64,000 bases of DNA from Pedobacter sp. KBW06 (GTDB lineage Bacteria; Bacteroidota; Bacteroidia; Sphingobacteriales; Sphingobacteriaceae): positions 358,983-422,982 of the forward strand of contig NZ_QAJL01000001.1 in NCBI RefSeq assembly GCF_003852525.1, in the 5' to 3' direction. Position numbers and translations under genes: made by a program. Under the pieces are notes generated by a model that saw only the letters and a program-made list of their open reading frames with translations, had not been told where the DNA came from and made no database searches. Shown in pieces: positions 1 to 11,017 of this stretch. Each line of letters starts with the position of its first letter. The first letter of the stretch is position 1.

Positions 1-100
1 CACCGTGGACTCACTGTGGAGCATCTCTGGATTCAGCATAAACTTAACTTGGACGAGGCCCTAATTATGATTAACTTCAACTTAACTAAACATAAACAAC

Positions 101-946
101 ATGGCAAGATTTAAAGGAAAATTTCTTGTTGGTTCTATAGGCAACCTCACCTTCAAGAAAAATAAAAAAGAACAGATCGTCCAGACCAAACCTGGAAAGA
201 GAGGCGTAAAACAAACTACAGCCACAAAAAAAGCAGCACTTGTTTTTGGCAAAGCAAGTCAATTCTCCAATTGCGTCAGAACAAGCTTTCGTTCGCTAAC
301 TAAGGGCAATTATGATGGCGAAATGATCAACCGTCTTAACAAGGAGAACTTTGCAATCCTCAGGCAATGTTATCAAACTGAATCGGAAAGTTACGATTTT
401 AAACCGGATAGCTTCAAAAGACTGAATGGTTTTGATTTTAACAGCAAGTCGCCGCTAAAAGATAATTTATGGATAGAACCTTCCGTTCAGGTACAGGAGA
501 AGGAACTTCTGATTCAACTTCCAGATTTTGAAATCCCTGCTGACTTCAAGTTTCCTGGCCTCAGCAATACCTGCAGCCTGATGCTAAAAGTCTACCTTCT
601 ATCTATCAAAACAGGCTTTGAGAAAGGCCAATACCTGGAAATACTGCAAATTTCCAACGACCAGAAAATAGTGCCTGCCCAGGAATGGAAACTGGAAATC
701 CCGGATGGGTGTATCTGTGTTACCGGCATGGCTTTAAATTATTACCGCATTCAAGGGAATTTGATGACTCCGGTAAATCATAAAGAATTTAACCCGGCAG
801 TGATTTTAAACGCGACAGTCAGCAATGGAGAATTTAATCTGCCCTTGGATTCCAGCTGGCAATTTTCCGGATTTAAATTCCAGCCTGATGTCGAAAATGA
901 GAACGCCCCGAACGACCATTCAAGTCCCGAAACTAAACCGGAATAA
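101..946 (+). CDS. DUF6266 family protein
   Basis: A 281-residue protein of unknown function. The N-terminus (MARFKGKFLVGSIGNLTF) and the following lysine-rich stretch match my memory of the DUF6266 family, which is largely confined to Bacteroidota. There is no signal peptide or membrane segment. The first 60 residues are strongly basic, and the rest alternates hydrophobic and polar residues as in a beta-rich fold. The gene stands alone, is followed by a strong terminator at 1014-1047, and has no evident partner. The ATG at 101 is the first in frame and begins the conserved motif. The family assignment is fairly secure; no function should be inferred. Confidence 0.8.
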   Translation: MARFKGKFLVGSIGNLTFKKNKKEQIVQTKPGKRGVKQTTATKKAALVFGKASQFSNCVRTSFRSLTKGNYDGEMINRLNKENFAILRQCYQTESESYDFKPDSFKRLNGFDFNSKSPLKDNLWIEPSVQVQEKELLIQLPDFEIPADFKFPGLSNTCSLMLKVYLLSIKTGFEKGQYLEILQISNDQKIVPAQEWKLEIPDGCICVTGMALNYYRIQGNLMTPVNHKEFNPAVILNATVSNGEFNLPLDSSWQFSGFKFQPDVENENAPNDHSSPETKPE

Positions 947-1013
947 AATGATGATCGCTTCATCACCATTACAAAACAAAGTATACTCCAATAAAAAACT
1001 AAAAAACAGGATT

Positions 1014-1047
1014 GAAACGTTGCTCCAGGTGCAACGTTTCTTTTTTT
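1014..1047 (+). terminator. Rho-independent terminator after the DUF6266 gene
   Basis: A perfect 10-bp stem (GAAACGTTGC / GCAACGTTTC) with a 7-nt loop is followed directly by seven T residues. It separates the DUF6266 gene from the thiamine operon. Confidence 0.93.
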
Positions 1048-1068
1048 CAAAAAAATAATCTAGTTTTA
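1037..1068 (+). promoter_or_regulatory. possible promoter of the thiamine operon
   Basis: TAGTTTTA at 1061-1068 resembles the Bacteroidota -7 box TAnnTTTG with the last base changed. A weak TTTC lies 20 bp upstream inside the terminator T-run. A start about 5-7 bp downstream would fall at the 5' edge of the TPP aptamer (1075), which is the main support. Confidence 0.3.
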
Positions 1069-1074
1069 CAAAAA

Positions 1075-1145
1075 ACTTTAGGGGTGCCTTGCGCTGAGAA
1101 ATACCCTTTGAACCTGATGCAGTTAGTACTGCCGAAGGGAAAAGT
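1075..1145 (+). promoter_or_regulatory. TPP riboswitch (THI element)
   Basis: The conserved aptamer blocks are in the right order: GGGGTGCC, then CTGAGA, then ACCC-TTGAACCTGAT, then a GCAGTTAGTACTGC hairpin, then GGGA. Terminal pairing ACTTT (1075-1079) with AAAGT (1141-1145) closes P1. It lies about 75 nt upstream of thiS and should repress the whole thi operon when thiamine pyrophosphate is abundant. The downstream stretch 1146-1219 holds a small GCAAC-TTAC-GTTGC hairpin but no clear U-tract terminator, so control may be at translation initiation. Confidence 0.96.
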
Positions 1146-1219
1146 AGAAGCAACTTACGTTGCCGTCTTTTCATGCCTGTAAAAAGGTCATGCCTATAGT
1201 TTTTCCAATTTTTTAAAAT

Positions 1220-1423
1220 ATGGAAATAACTGTAAATCAAAAAAACTACCAGCTTAACGACACTTGTTCCGTAGAACAAATGCTAACAGAGGTCCTCAAA
1301 ATTCCTGTTCAGGGAATTGCTGTGGCCATCAACCAAAACATTATTCCTAAAACCGACTGGCCCAAACGGGAACTCCAGGCCGGCGACCGCATCACGGTCA
1401 TCAAAGCCACCCAAGGCGGCTAG
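1220..1423 (+). CDS. thiS: sulfur carrier protein ThiS
   Basis: A 67-residue ubiquitin-like sulfur carrier. After adenylation by ThiF and thiolation, its C-terminal Gly-Gly delivers sulfur for thiazole formation by ThiG. The length is typical, the fold pattern starts with MEITVN, and the chain ends in ATQGG, the essential di-glycine tail. It is the first gene behind the TPP riboswitch, 59 bp ahead of thiC. No Shine-Dalgarno sequence precedes the ATG, only an A/T-rich leader as is usual in this phylum. Confidence 0.95.
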   Translation: MEITVNQKNYQLNDTCSVEQMLTEVLKIPVQGIAVAINQNIIPKTDWPKRELQAGDRITVIKATQGG

Positions 1424-1479
1424 ACTCCACGAAACATACCAATCCAACAAATAAATCTCCAGTAACCAAGAAATCATAA

Positions 1480-3366
<1,887 letters not shown>

Positions 3367-3969
3367 TTGGAACTGATCGTCATTTCTAACCCGCGCTTTT
3401 TTGAAGGAGAAGCTGCACTCATCAACCAACTTTTTGAGTCGGGTATGGAGCGCTTTCACCTGCGGAAAGAGGGGGCAGAAAAACACGAATATGAACAACT
3501 GCTGGGCAACATTAATCCTGAATATCTGGAGCGTGTTGCCCTGCACCAGTTCCATGAACTCGCTGTTGATTTTGGAATCCGAAGGCTCCATTTTCCGGAA
3601 GCACAAAGAAAGGAGGGGCAACACCTGCTCCTTCGCTCTCCGGAAACGACAAACTTAAGCACTTCTATACATAACACAGATCAAATTACTGATTTAGAAA
3701 ATTTTAAATATACTTTTTACGGCCCCGTATTCCAGAGCATCTCCAAAAAAGACTACCCGTCAGTGGTTCCGGATGGATTTAAACTGAGGAATCCGGGAAC
3801 GGTTAAAGTTATCGCCCTTGGCGGAATCACACCTGAAAAAATCAACCTGGTCAGACAGATGGGTTTCGACGGCGCCGCCATTTTAGGCAGCCTCTGGAAC
3901 ATACCGGAACTCGCCTTAAACCATTTCAAAAAGAGCTTAGAAAAATGTCAGCGCACAGACCCTATGTAA
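3367..3969 (+). CDS. ThiE/TenI-like thiamine phosphate synthase family protein
   Basis: A 200-residue TIM-barrel protein related to ThiE and TenI. It starts with TTG immediately after the thiC stop (TAATTG), which puts MELIVISNP at the N-terminus; no ATG lies near enough to preserve the first beta strand. The segment around residues 98-125 (SIHN, then GPVFQS) resembles TenI thiazole tautomerase more than catalytic ThiE, and a second, better ThiE lies downstream at 4697. It is therefore more likely a tautomerase or paralogue than the main synthase. It overlaps thiD by 25 bp. Confidence 0.8.
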   Translation: MELIVISNPRFFEGEAALINQLFESGMERFHLRKEGAEKHEYEQLLGNINPEYLERVALHQFHELAVDFGIRRLHFPEAQRKEGQHLLLRSPETTNLSTSIHNTDQITDLENFKYTFYGPVFQSISKKDYPSVVPDGFKLRNPGTVKVIALGGITPEKINLVRQMGFDGAAILGSLWNIPELALNHFKKSLEKCQRTDPM

Positions 3970-4700
3970 TCAGCATCGCCGGCTTCGACCCCAGTGCCGG
4001 AGCAGGAGTCCTCTCCGACCTGAAGTGCTTCGAAGCACACCGGGTTTACGGATTTGGGGTTTGCTCTGCACTGACGGTGCAGACCGATTCAGATTTTTTA
4101 AAGAACGACTGGCTGACGGCCACACAGATCATCGGCCAGATCGATCCTTTGTTAAAAAAGTTCCCGGTTCCGGTGGCCAAAATCGGATTGATCCGGGACC
4201 TCGATACCCTGGAAGAAGTCTGCATTCATTTGAAGCAGCTCAATCCGCAGATTAAAATTGTCGTAGACCCCATTTTAAAGGCCAGTGCCGGATATAAATT
4301 CCATGAATGGAACCAATACCCGGAAAAACTAAAAAACGTCTTAAAACAGCTCTATTTGATTACGCCTAATTTTCAGGAAATGAAAAGTCTTGGCGAAGGC
4401 AGGGAGGTCCATTCGCTATGCAAAGAATGGTCGGAACAGCTTGCGGTCCTTTTGAAGGGCGGCCATAACCCGGATGCACCCGGCACCGATTTTCTCTATA
4501 CCGGGAAACAATGCCTGGAGCTGAAACCGGAACAGACGGAAGTCTTCCAGAAACACGGTTCGGGATGCGTACTTTCTGCCGCCATCACCGCCCGGCTTGC
4601 CCTGGGAAATCCCCTCGCCGAAGCCTGCCTTCTGGCCAAGCAATACACCTACTTTTTTCTTCACAGTAACACCAGCCTTTTGGGCTACCATTCCTCATGA
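3945..4700 (+). CDS. thiD: hydroxymethylpyrimidine/phosphomethylpyrimidine kinase ThiD
   Basis: A 251-residue ribokinase-fold enzyme that phosphorylates HMP and HMP-P to HMP-PP. Visible signatures are GFDPSAGAG near residue 13, the KGGH segment near 171, and the anion-hole loop GSGCVLSAA near 206, where the usual Thr of GTGC is Ser. It overlaps the preceding gene by 25 bp and the following thiE by 4 bp (ATGA), typical of translational coupling within this operon. Confidence 0.95.
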   Translation: MSAHRPYVISIAGFDPSAGAGVLSDLKCFEAHRVYGFGVCSALTVQTDSDFLKNDWLTATQIIGQIDPLLKKFPVPVAKIGLIRDLDTLEEVCIHLKQLNPQIKIVVDPILKASAGYKFHEWNQYPEKLKNVLKQLYLITPNFQEMKSLGEGREVHSLCKEWSEQLAVLLKGGHNPDAPGTDFLYTGKQCLELKPEQTEVFQKHGSGCVLSAAITARLALGNPLAEACLLAKQYTYFFLHSNTSLLGYHSS

Positions 4701-5350
4701 TAGACAGACTACATTACATCTCCCAATCCAGCGCAGAACTCAGCCATTTAGAGGCCATAGAACAAGTCCTCAATGCCGGCGGAAAATGGATCCAGCTCCG
4801 GGTAAAAGACCAGCCGGAAACGGAAGTTTTAAACCTGGCTAAAGCTGCAAATGAGCTCTGCAAAAAATTTGCAGCCCGTTTAATTATCAATGATTTTCCT
4901 GGCGTTTCCAAGGCCATTTCTGCCCATGGATTACATTTAGGATTAAATGATATGAGCATCACAAACGCCAGATTATTAACTGGTAATAAAATAATCATCG
5001 GTGGAACTGCAAATACTTTTGCAGACATACAAAAAAGAGTTGCAGAAGGGGCCGATTACATTGGTCTTGGCCCCTTCCGCTTCACGGGTACGAAGAAAGT
5101 TTTAAGCCCGGTCCTCGGCCTGGAAGGCTATGCAGAAATCATGAAACAAGTCAAAAAGTCAGGCATTATTTTACCGGTAATTGCCATTGGCGGGATCACT
5201 CCGGAAGACCTTCCGGAGCTCCTGAAAACAGGCCTCTACGGCGTCGCTGTTTCGGGCGCACTGACCCAAAAATCAGATGCCCGGGAGCGGATAAAAAGCA
5301 TGTATGCCGAGCTCGAAAAACACCCTGTTTCCCACACCCTAAACCCTTAA
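4697..5350 (+). CDS. thiE: thiamine phosphate synthase ThiE
   Basis: A TIM-barrel enzyme of 217 residues that couples HMP-PP with the thiazole phosphate. It shows the canonical blocks IQLRVKD near residue 35, LIINDF near 63, HLGLNDM near 76, GGTAN near 95, [13 protein letters not shown] near 118 and IAIGGI near 156. These agree with active ThiE, so this is the likely synthase, in contrast to the shorter homologue at 3367. It starts at an ATGA overlap with thiD and ends 5 bp before thiG. Confidence 0.95.
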   Translation: MIDRLHYISQSSAELSHLEAIEQVLNAGGKWIQLRVKDQPETEVLNLAKAANELCKKFAARLIINDFPGVSKAISAHGLHLGLNDMSITNARLLTGNKIIIGGTANTFADIQKRVAEGADYIGLGPFRFTGTKKVLSPVLGLEGYAEIMKQVKKSGIILPVIAIGGITPEDLPELLKTGLYGVAVSGALTQKSDARERIKSMYAELEKHPVSHTLNP

Positions 5351-5355
5351 AGAAA

Positions 5356-6126
5356 ATGTTAAAAATAGCAGACAAAATATTCAGCTCCCGCCTGTTTACC
5401 GGCACCGGAAAGTTCAGTTCTCCGGAAGCCATGGAAGCCGCATTACTCGCCTCCGGCTCGGAACTGGTTACTGTTGCCCTAAAACGGGTAGACCTGAACG
5501 ATGCCGCAGATGACCTTTTAAGGCACCTCAAACACCCGCACCTGAACCTTTTGCCCAACACTTCCGGTGTTCGAAATGCCAAAGAAGCGGTCTTTGCTGC
5601 ACAGATGGCCAGAGAAGCGCTGGAAACAAACTGGGTTAAACTGGAAATCCATCCGGACCCAAAATACCTGATGCCAGACCCCATAGAGACGCTTAAAGCA
5701 ACGGAAGAACTGGCAAAACTAGGCTTCATTGTTCTCCCTTATATCCATGCAGACCCTGTTTTATGTAAACGGCTGGAAGATGCCGGAACAGCTGCAGTGA
5801 TGCCGCTGGGCTCTCCGATAGGCAGTAATAAGGGGCTAAAAACCATAGATTTCCTGGAAATTATCATCAGCCAGAGCAATGTACCTGTTATCATTGATGC
5901 CGGAATCGGCTCTCCTTCTGATGCCGCCAAAGCCATGGAAATTGGTGCAGATGCAGTTTTGGTCAACACCGCTATTGCCGTATCCGGAAACCCGACAAAA
6001 ATGGCAGAAGCCTTTAAAATCGCCGTTCAGGCAGGCAGAATGGCTTATGAGGCGAGATTAGCTGCGATTTATTCACATGCTGTGGCCAGCAGCCCCTTAA
6101 CCGCATTTCTTGACGATGAGTTTTAA
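5356..6126 (+). CDS. thiG: thiazole synthase ThiG
   Basis: A 256-residue TIM-barrel thiazole synthase. It condenses DXP, dehydroglycine and ThiS-thiocarboxylate. Family landmarks are [10 protein letters not shown] at the N-terminus, the VTVALKR segment carrying the Schiff-base lysine, LLPNTSG near 71, [12 protein letters not shown] near 97 and MPLGSPIGS near 151. It is translationally linked to thiH, whose ATG lies inside its last codons. Confidence 0.97.
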   Translation: MLKIADKIFSSRLFTGTGKFSSPEAMEAALLASGSELVTVALKRVDLNDAADDLLRHLKHPHLNLLPNTSGVRNAKEAVFAAQMAREALETNWVKLEIHPDPKYLMPDPIETLKATEELAKLGFIVLPYIHADPVLCKRLEDAGTAAVMPLGSPIGSNKGLKTIDFLEIIISQSNVPVIIDAGIGSPSDAAKAMEIGADAVLVNTAIAVSGNPTKMAEAFKIAVQAGRMAYEARLAAIYSHAVASSPLTAFLDDEF

Positions 6127-7228
6127 CGAAATTTTTGAAACCTATAGCTGGGATGAGACCAGCAGGAGCATTTATGCGAAAACAAGCGCAGATGTAGAAC
6201 AGGCATTAAAGGCAACAAAAAGAACTTTGGAGGACTTTAAAGCACTGATCTCCCCTGCTGCTGCACCATATTTGGAAAGAATGGCGCAACTGAGCCAACA
6301 GCTCACTTTAAAGCGGTTTGGAAACACCATCCAGATGTATGTGCCGCTATACCTGTCCAATGAATGCAACAATATCTGTACGTACTGTGGCTTCAGCTAC
6401 GACAATAAGGTGAAACGCAAGACCTTATCTCCGATAGAGATCATGGAGGAAGTTGCAGCGATCAAAGAAATGGGCTACGACCATGTACTGCTGGTGACCG
6501 GTGAAGCCAACCAAAGTGTGCATACCGATTATTTCAAAAAGGTACTGGAGCTGATCAGGCCACATTTTGCACACATCTCAATGGAAGTGCAGCCGCTTGA
6601 CCTTTCCGATTATCAGGAACTGACCCCTTATGGCTTAAATACAGTATTGGTGTACCAGGAAACCTATCATGAGGAAGATTATAAAAAACACCACCCAAAA
6701 GGTAAAAAATCAAACTTTCAGTACCGCCTGGATACACCCGACCGCCTGGGGCAGGCCGGAATTCACAAAATGGGACTAGGCGTACTGATCGGCCTGGAAG
6801 ACTGGCGGACAGATTCCTTCTTCACAGCAGTACACCTGAATTACCTGGAAAAGAAATACTGGCAAAGTAAATACAGCATCTCTTTTCCCAGACTCCGGCC
6901 ATTTAGCGGCGGACTGGAGCCGAAGGTGGTGATGAACGACAGAGAACTCGTCCAGCTCATCTGCGCGTACCGCCTGTTCAACGAAGAAATAGAGTTGTCG
7001 ATCTCGACGAGGGAATCCATCGCGTTCCGGAATAACATCATCAAACTGGGCATCACCTCCATCAGTGCAGGCTCAAAAACCAATCCCGGAGGATATGCCG
7101 TGGAGCCGCAGTCTTTGGAACAGTTTGAAATTTCAGACGAAAGAACAGCTCCGGAAATCGCAGAAATGATTCATCAACAAGGATATGAAGCCGTATGGAA
7201 AGACTGGGACATGAACTTAACAAGGTAA
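6116..7228 (+). CDS. thiH: 2-iminoacetate synthase (tyrosine lyase) ThiH
   Basis: A radical-SAM tyrosine lyase that supplies dehydroglycine to ThiG. The CX3CX2C motif (CNNICTYC, Cys84, Cys88 and Cys91 from the ATG at 6116) binds the [4Fe-4S] cluster. I chose ATG 6116 (MSFNEIF) over an in-frame TTG at 6110 because it has the stronger codon; the effect is only two residues. The use of ThiH rather than the oxygen-dependent ThiO fits the low-oxygen equipment elsewhere in the window. It overlaps thiG by 11 bp. Confidence 0.96.
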   Translation: MSFNEIFETYSWDETSRSIYAKTSADVEQALKATKRTLEDFKALISPAAAPYLERMAQLSQQLTLKRFGNTIQMYVPLYLSNECNNICTYCGFSYDNKVKRKTLSPIEIMEEVAAIKEMGYDHVLLVTGEANQSVHTDYFKKVLELIRPHFAHISMEVQPLDLSDYQELTPYGLNTVLVYQETYHEEDYKKHHPKGKKSNFQYRLDTPDRLGQAGIHKMGLGVLIGLEDWRTDSFFTAVHLNYLEKKYWQSKYSISFPRLRPFSGGLEPKVVMNDRELVQLICAYRLFNEEIELSISTRESIAFRNNIIKLGITSISAGSKTNPGGYAVEPQSLEQFEISDERTAPEIAEMIHQQGYEAVWKDWDMNLTR

Positions 7229-7232
7229 AACA

Positions 7233-8279
7233 ATGAACAATCAGGAATTTAAACGATACGATCGTCAGATTTTGCTGGAAGAAATGGGCATGGAGGGCCA
7301 GGAAAAGCTACAAAAGGCCTCGGTACTGATCATTGGTGCCGGCGGACTGGGCTGCCCCCTCCTATCCTACCTTACCGGAGCGGGAATAGGAAAAATCGGG
7401 CTGATTGACGGGGATGTGGTAGAGGAAAGCAACCTGCACAGACAGGTGCTTTACCAGCAGGATGACATTGGCAGGAACAAGGCCCAGGCCGCTGCCGAGC
7501 AGCTCAACCGGCTCAATCCACTGGTAGAAATACAGGCCTATCCGCATCATCTGAATGCCCAAAATGCCATAGAAATCATTTTGGATTATGACCTGGTGAT
7601 TGACGGATCTGACAATTTCCCCACACGATACCTGGTCAATGATTCCTGCCTGGCACTGCACAAACCCCTGGTATTTGGTTCAATCTTCCATTTTGAAGGA
7701 CAGGTCTCTGTCTTTAATTATAAGGGAGGGCCGGATTACCGCAAGTGTTACCCGGAGGCTCCGGCAGCAGACGAGGTGCCAAATTGCGGGGAGAGCGGTG
7801 TTCTCGGCCCCCTGCCGGGCATGATCGGAAGCATCATGGCCAATGAGGCCATAAAAATTATCTGTGGCTTTGGAACACCCCTCTCCGGAAAACTACTTAT
7901 ATTGAATGCTTTAAATTATGACATGCAGATTTTTAACATTCAACCGGAAAATCCAGAGAAAAATGAGACAGCCCCGGCAAAAAGCAAGGCCGCAGCCTAT
8001 CAGGAAATCGACATCCGGGAACTCCGGGAATGGCAGGAAAATGCAGAACCTTTCCTGCTGATTGATGTGCGGGAAGCCTACGAATTCGAAGAACATAACA
8101 TCGGAGGAACACACATTTCCCTTTACGATCTGAAAGATAAAATAGACAGCATCCCCTTCCACAACAAGCTTGTTTTATGCTGCGCTTCGGGAGCAAAAAG
8201 CAGAATGGCGGTCAAAATCATCAGCAAAAAAAGAAGAGAAGAATTATTTATAATCAGTTTGTTAGCCAAAAATACCTAA
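7233..8279 (+). CDS. thiF: ThiF/MoeB-type adenylyltransferase with C-terminal rhodanese domain
   Basis: An E1-like enzyme of 348 residues that activates ThiS by adenylation. The nucleotide loop GAGGLGCP lies near residue 36 and the NLHRQ segment near 67. The crossover region has PNCGESG, but the zinc CxxC pairs of MoeB are absent. Residues from about 250 form a rhodanese-like domain with LIDVREAYEFEEHN and the active-site loop CCASGAKS (Cys316/Cys317), so one polypeptide may both adenylate and donate sulfur. It is the last gene of the thi operon. The convergent ABC genes follow after 22 bp, with only a small TCCTGT/ACAGGA hairpin between. Confidence 0.93.
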   Translation: MNNQEFKRYDRQILLEEMGMEGQEKLQKASVLIIGAGGLGCPLLSYLTGAGIGKIGLIDGDVVEESNLHRQVLYQQDDIGRNKAQAAAEQLNRLNPLVEIQAYPHHLNAQNAIEIILDYDLVIDGSDNFPTRYLVNDSCLALHKPLVFGSIFHFEGQVSVFNYKGGPDYRKCYPEAPAADEVPNCGESGVLGPLPGMIGSIMANEAIKIICGFGTPLSGKLLILNALNYDMQIFNIQPENPEKNETAPAKSKAAAYQEIDIRELREWQENAEPFLLIDVREAYEFEEHNIGGTHISLYDLKDKIDSIPFHNKLVLCCASGAKSRMAVKIISKKRREELFIISLLAKNT

Positions 8280-8301
8280 ACTTCCTGTTCAACAGGAGGC
8301 C

Positions 8302-9393
8302 TTAAATTTCCTGCAGGTCTTTTTTGTGGTAAAAGAAAGAAAAATAGCAAAGATATCCCAGTAAGATGAGCAGGCTATAGAGCAGATAATAATGCGCAAG
8401 GACAATAAACATGCTGACGAAAAAGAAGCCGAGTAACCATTTCAGGTATTGATCCTGATCGAGTTTTACCCGGTATAACATCAACTGTAACCCCATTAAT
8501 CCTGATAAACCGAACAGCAATCCAAAACCAATATGCAGGGGCTGAAATCCTGTTCTGTGGACATAGAAAATGATCTCGGGAACAAAGAGCAAGAGCAGGA
8601 CCAGGATGCGATGCCCCATCCTTGAGCCTGGAGTGATGGGCAGACTTCTGGTAAAAGAAAGGCGGTCCAGCTCATTTTTTAAAAGGGCATGAATGAGCAT
8701 ACTGTGCGCCAGTACGGCCGCAAGAATCCCGATCAAGGCCACCCGAATATCTCCGGACACATCGGCAAAGACCCACATAACGGCATTAAAAAGGGCAAAT
8801 GACAAGACTTTACTCCCCAGCAGCATGAGCGTCTGCTCTTTCAGCAAGTAATAAAAAGGCCATGTCCAGTAAGGCTTACTCCATTGGGGGAGGGAGGTTT
8901 TTAAATAAACCTTAGCTGGAACATGGCTATAATTGATGATCCGGAACATATATCCGGATACGGCAAATAATAAGGTAAGGATACAGAGTAAAACCGCGCA
9001 AACACTCACATAATAAGCATAAACCATGCCTATATAAACCAATGGAAGGGCATACAGCAAGATCGGTAAAAATAATACGGCATACAGCTTCAGCCAGAGC
9101 TTAAGCTGGGTTTTTCGCGCTGCTGTGCCCAGGAGGAATACAAAACGATAGCTTTCCAGCTTCAACTGTTTTTTCACAAAAAACAGGCATTTCAGGAGGT
9201 ATAAAGCCCAGCAGACAAAGACCAGAAAAAGAACAAGCGGTGAAGAATAAACCAGCATCATGAGGGTTTTATGATAACTGATGAGCTGTGAAGCCTCCAC
9301 AATTCCAAACAAAAGGTAAAAGCCAAACAGGAATAAACCGGCATGTGAGGCGTAAAACTCTTTGCTTAAAGTCTTTAGAAATAGCTTTAACAT
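8302..9393 (-). CDS. putative ABC transporter permease (polytopic membrane protein)
   Basis: A 363-residue, very hydrophobic protein with roughly nine or ten predicted membrane segments and short basic loops (for example KKQLKLESYR near residue 75). I do not recognise a named family. It overlaps the ATP-binding gene by 7 bp on the same strand, so it is most simply the membrane half of that ABC exporter. The substrate is unknown. Confidence 0.7.
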   Translation of the reverse strand: MLKLFLKTLSKEFYASHAGLFLFGFYLLFGIVEASQLISYHKTLMMLVYSSPLVLFLVFVCWALYLLKCLFFVKKQLKLESYRFVFLLGTAARKTQLKLWLKLYAVLFLPILLYALPLVYIGMVYAYYVSVCAVLLCILTLLFAVSGYMFRIINYSHVPAKVYLKTSLPQWSKPYWTWPFYYLLKEQTLMLLGSKVLSFALFNAVMWVFADVSGDIRVALIGILAAVLAHSMLIHALLKNELDRLSFTRSLPITPGSRMGHRILVLLLLFVPEIIFYVHRTGFQPLHIGFGLLFGLSGLMGLQLMLYRVKLDQDQYLKWLLGFFFVSMFIVLAHYYLLYSLLILLGYLCYFSFFYHKKDLQEI

Positions 9394-10019
9394 GCTTCTA
9401 TTTTCCTGTCTTTAATTTGAAATGTGGCTTTAAGTGCCAGCTGCCCGGGTTCCAGCTCCTGATGGGAAGACAACAGGAAACTACTCCCCTTTTTATGATA
9501 TTGGTTGATCAGACCATAAAGAACCTGAGCGGATTTTGCATCTATGGTAATTAAGGGCTCATCAAGGATATACAACTGAATATCACCGGTAAAAGCACAA
9601 ATAAGAGAGAGCTTTTTTAACATCCCACTGGAATAACTTCCAATCTTATTGTTCATAAAGGCGGTCATGCCGAACTGCTCAATGATGTCCTCAATCACCT
9701 TTCGATCTGCTTTTCTTAACGCAATAATGTATTTTAACAGTTCATTCCCGGTAATAAAAGAAGGATATTGAGGCTCAGCCTCTGCATAACTGATCATTGC
9801 GCGATAGGCAACAGGCTGCTTTTTCAGGCTGATTTGATTTAAACTGAGCGCTCCTTTAAATGGCGTTTGCCCGGAAATCACCCTGAAAAGCGTGGTTTTT
9901 CCGGTCCCGTTTCCCCCTTTAATCCAGTAAATTCCTGAATCCAGGCTCCATTTCTCAAAAGAAAGAATGGTATGCGCTCCGTATTTTTTCTCTATATCTT
10001 CTAAATCTAAGCTGATCAC
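9387..10019 (-). CDS. ABC transporter ATP-binding protein
   Basis: A 210-residue ATPase of the ABC type: Walker A GGNGTGKTT, signature SSGMLKKLSL, Walker B LYILDEPL and the switch histidine in SSHQE. I placed the start at the GTG at 10019 (VISLDLEDI), which gives the first beta strand of the fold and keeps the gene clear of the divergent cvfB promoter. The open frame itself extends upstream to 10262, but that would run through the cvfB start. Paired with the permease at 8302-9393, it is probably a small export system. Confidence 0.85.
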   Translation of the reverse strand: MISLDLEDIEKKYGAHTILSFEKWSLDSGIYWIKGGNGTGKTTLFRVISGQTPFKGALSLNQISLKKQPVAYRAMISYAEAEPQYPSFITGNELLKYIIALRKADRKVIEDIIEQFGMTAFMNNKIGSYSSGMLKKLSLICAFTGDIQLYILDEPLITIDAKSAQVLYGLINQYHKKGSSFLLSSHQELEPGQLALKATFQIKDRKIEAC

Positions 10020-10076
10020 CCGGTATATTTTTAAATTTAGATACACCGCAGACCGATATGTTACTAACGATATCGC

Positions 10077-10084
10077 TACCTTTG
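10077..10084 (+). promoter_or_regulatory. -7 promoter element of the cvfB-like gene
   Basis: TACCTTTG is a perfect match to the Bacteroidota -7 box TAnnTTTG, 20 bp ahead of the ATG at 10104. A matching -33 TTTG is not visible at the usual spacing. Confidence 0.5.
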
Positions 10085-10103
10085 CAAAAATGCCTGCAAG
10101 AAC

Positions 10104-10949
10104 ATGATAGAAATAGGAAGATATAACGATCTCAGAATTATAAATAAAACCGAAAACGGCCTCATACTTACCGAAGGCGAAAAAGAAGTACTTCTCCCTT
10201 ATGTAGATGTCCCTAAAAACATCGAAATCGGAGAGAACATCAATGTTTTCGTATACATGCACAAAGATGGCAGACTAATGGGTACCACCAAAAGGCCTCA
10301 TGCCTGCGTAGGAGATTTTGCCTACCTGACTGTGGTTGATGATGGAGAAGACGGTGCATTTATGGATCTTGGTCTTGATAAAGACATCTATGTCCCTCAG
10401 CGTGAGCAGAAACGCCCGATGTTTAAAGGCGAAAGTCATGTGGTTTACGTATACCTTGACGAAAGTAACGACCGCATGGTGGCTTCTTCCCGTTTAACCA
10501 ATTATGTGGAAGATCAGGACATTGACCTTGAAGAAGGTGATGAAGTAAGTTTACTGATTGTAGACCGCTCTGACCTGGGTTACAATGCCATTGTAGACAA
10601 CAAATACATTGGTTTATTGTACACCAACGAGCTGTTTGACCAACTGAATCCGGGAGAATTCAGAAAAGGATGGATCAAAAAGATCCGTGTGGAAGGAAAA
10701 ATCGATTTGAGCCTTCAACCTATGGGTTACGGCCATATTCTGGAAAATAAGGATGCCATCCTCGACGAACTTAAAGAAAGTGGCGGCGTGATTGCCCTTG
10801 GCGATAAAAGTGCACCGGAGGAGATCTATGACCGCTTTAAGATCAGCAAAAGTGCTTTTAAAAAGGTAATTGGCGGATTGTATAAAGACAGACTGATCAC
10901 GATCTCTGATTATGAAATCAAACTTTTCGTAGATAACGAAGCAGATTAA
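10104..10949 (+). CDS. S1-like RNA-binding protein of the CvfB family
   Basis: A 281-residue cytoplasmic protein with successive S1-like (OB-fold) domains (about 1-60, 65-130 and 140-210) and a C-terminal winged-helix region (about 225-278). The order matches CvfB/YitL proteins, which bind RNA and influence gene expression in Firmicutes. Conserved pieces are GAFMDLGL near 92, NDRMVASSRL near 120 and LLYTNELF near 171. It is divergent from the ABC exporter and ends at a strong bidirectional terminator. The exact regulatory target is unknown. Confidence 0.88.
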   Translation: MIEIGRYNDLRIINKTENGLILTEGEKEVLLPYVDVPKNIEIGENINVFVYMHKDGRLMGTTKRPHACVGDFAYLTVVDDGEDGAFMDLGLDKDIYVPQREQKRPMFKGESHVVYVYLDESNDRMVASSRLTNYVEDQDIDLEEGDEVSLLIVDRSDLGYNAIVDNKYIGLLYTNELFDQLNPGEFRKGWIKKIRVEGKIDLSLQPMGYGHILENKDAILDELKESGGVIALGDKSAPEEIYDRFKISKSAFKKVIGGLYKDRLITISDYEIKLFVDNEAD

Positions 10950-10975
10950 CTGCTGCCGGATTAAACTGAGGTCAT

Positions 10976-11014
10976 AAAAAAGCCGGAATCATAAACATTG
11001 ATTCCGGCTTTTTA
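10976..11014. terminator. bidirectional Rho-independent terminator
   Basis: AAAAAGCCGGAATCA and TGATTCCGGCTTTTT form a near-perfect stem with A-tract and T-tract on either side. It lies between the convergent cvfB-like gene and the PepSY gene and can serve both strands. Confidence 0.92.
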
Positions 11015-11017
11015 GCT

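Noticed and set aside
1-114. Open frame 1 from the left edge to a TAA at 112-114, possibly the 3' end of an upstream gene
   Set aside because: Only 37 codons are visible, I recognise no motif, and the last part overlaps the DUF6266 start. It may be real but cannot be supported.
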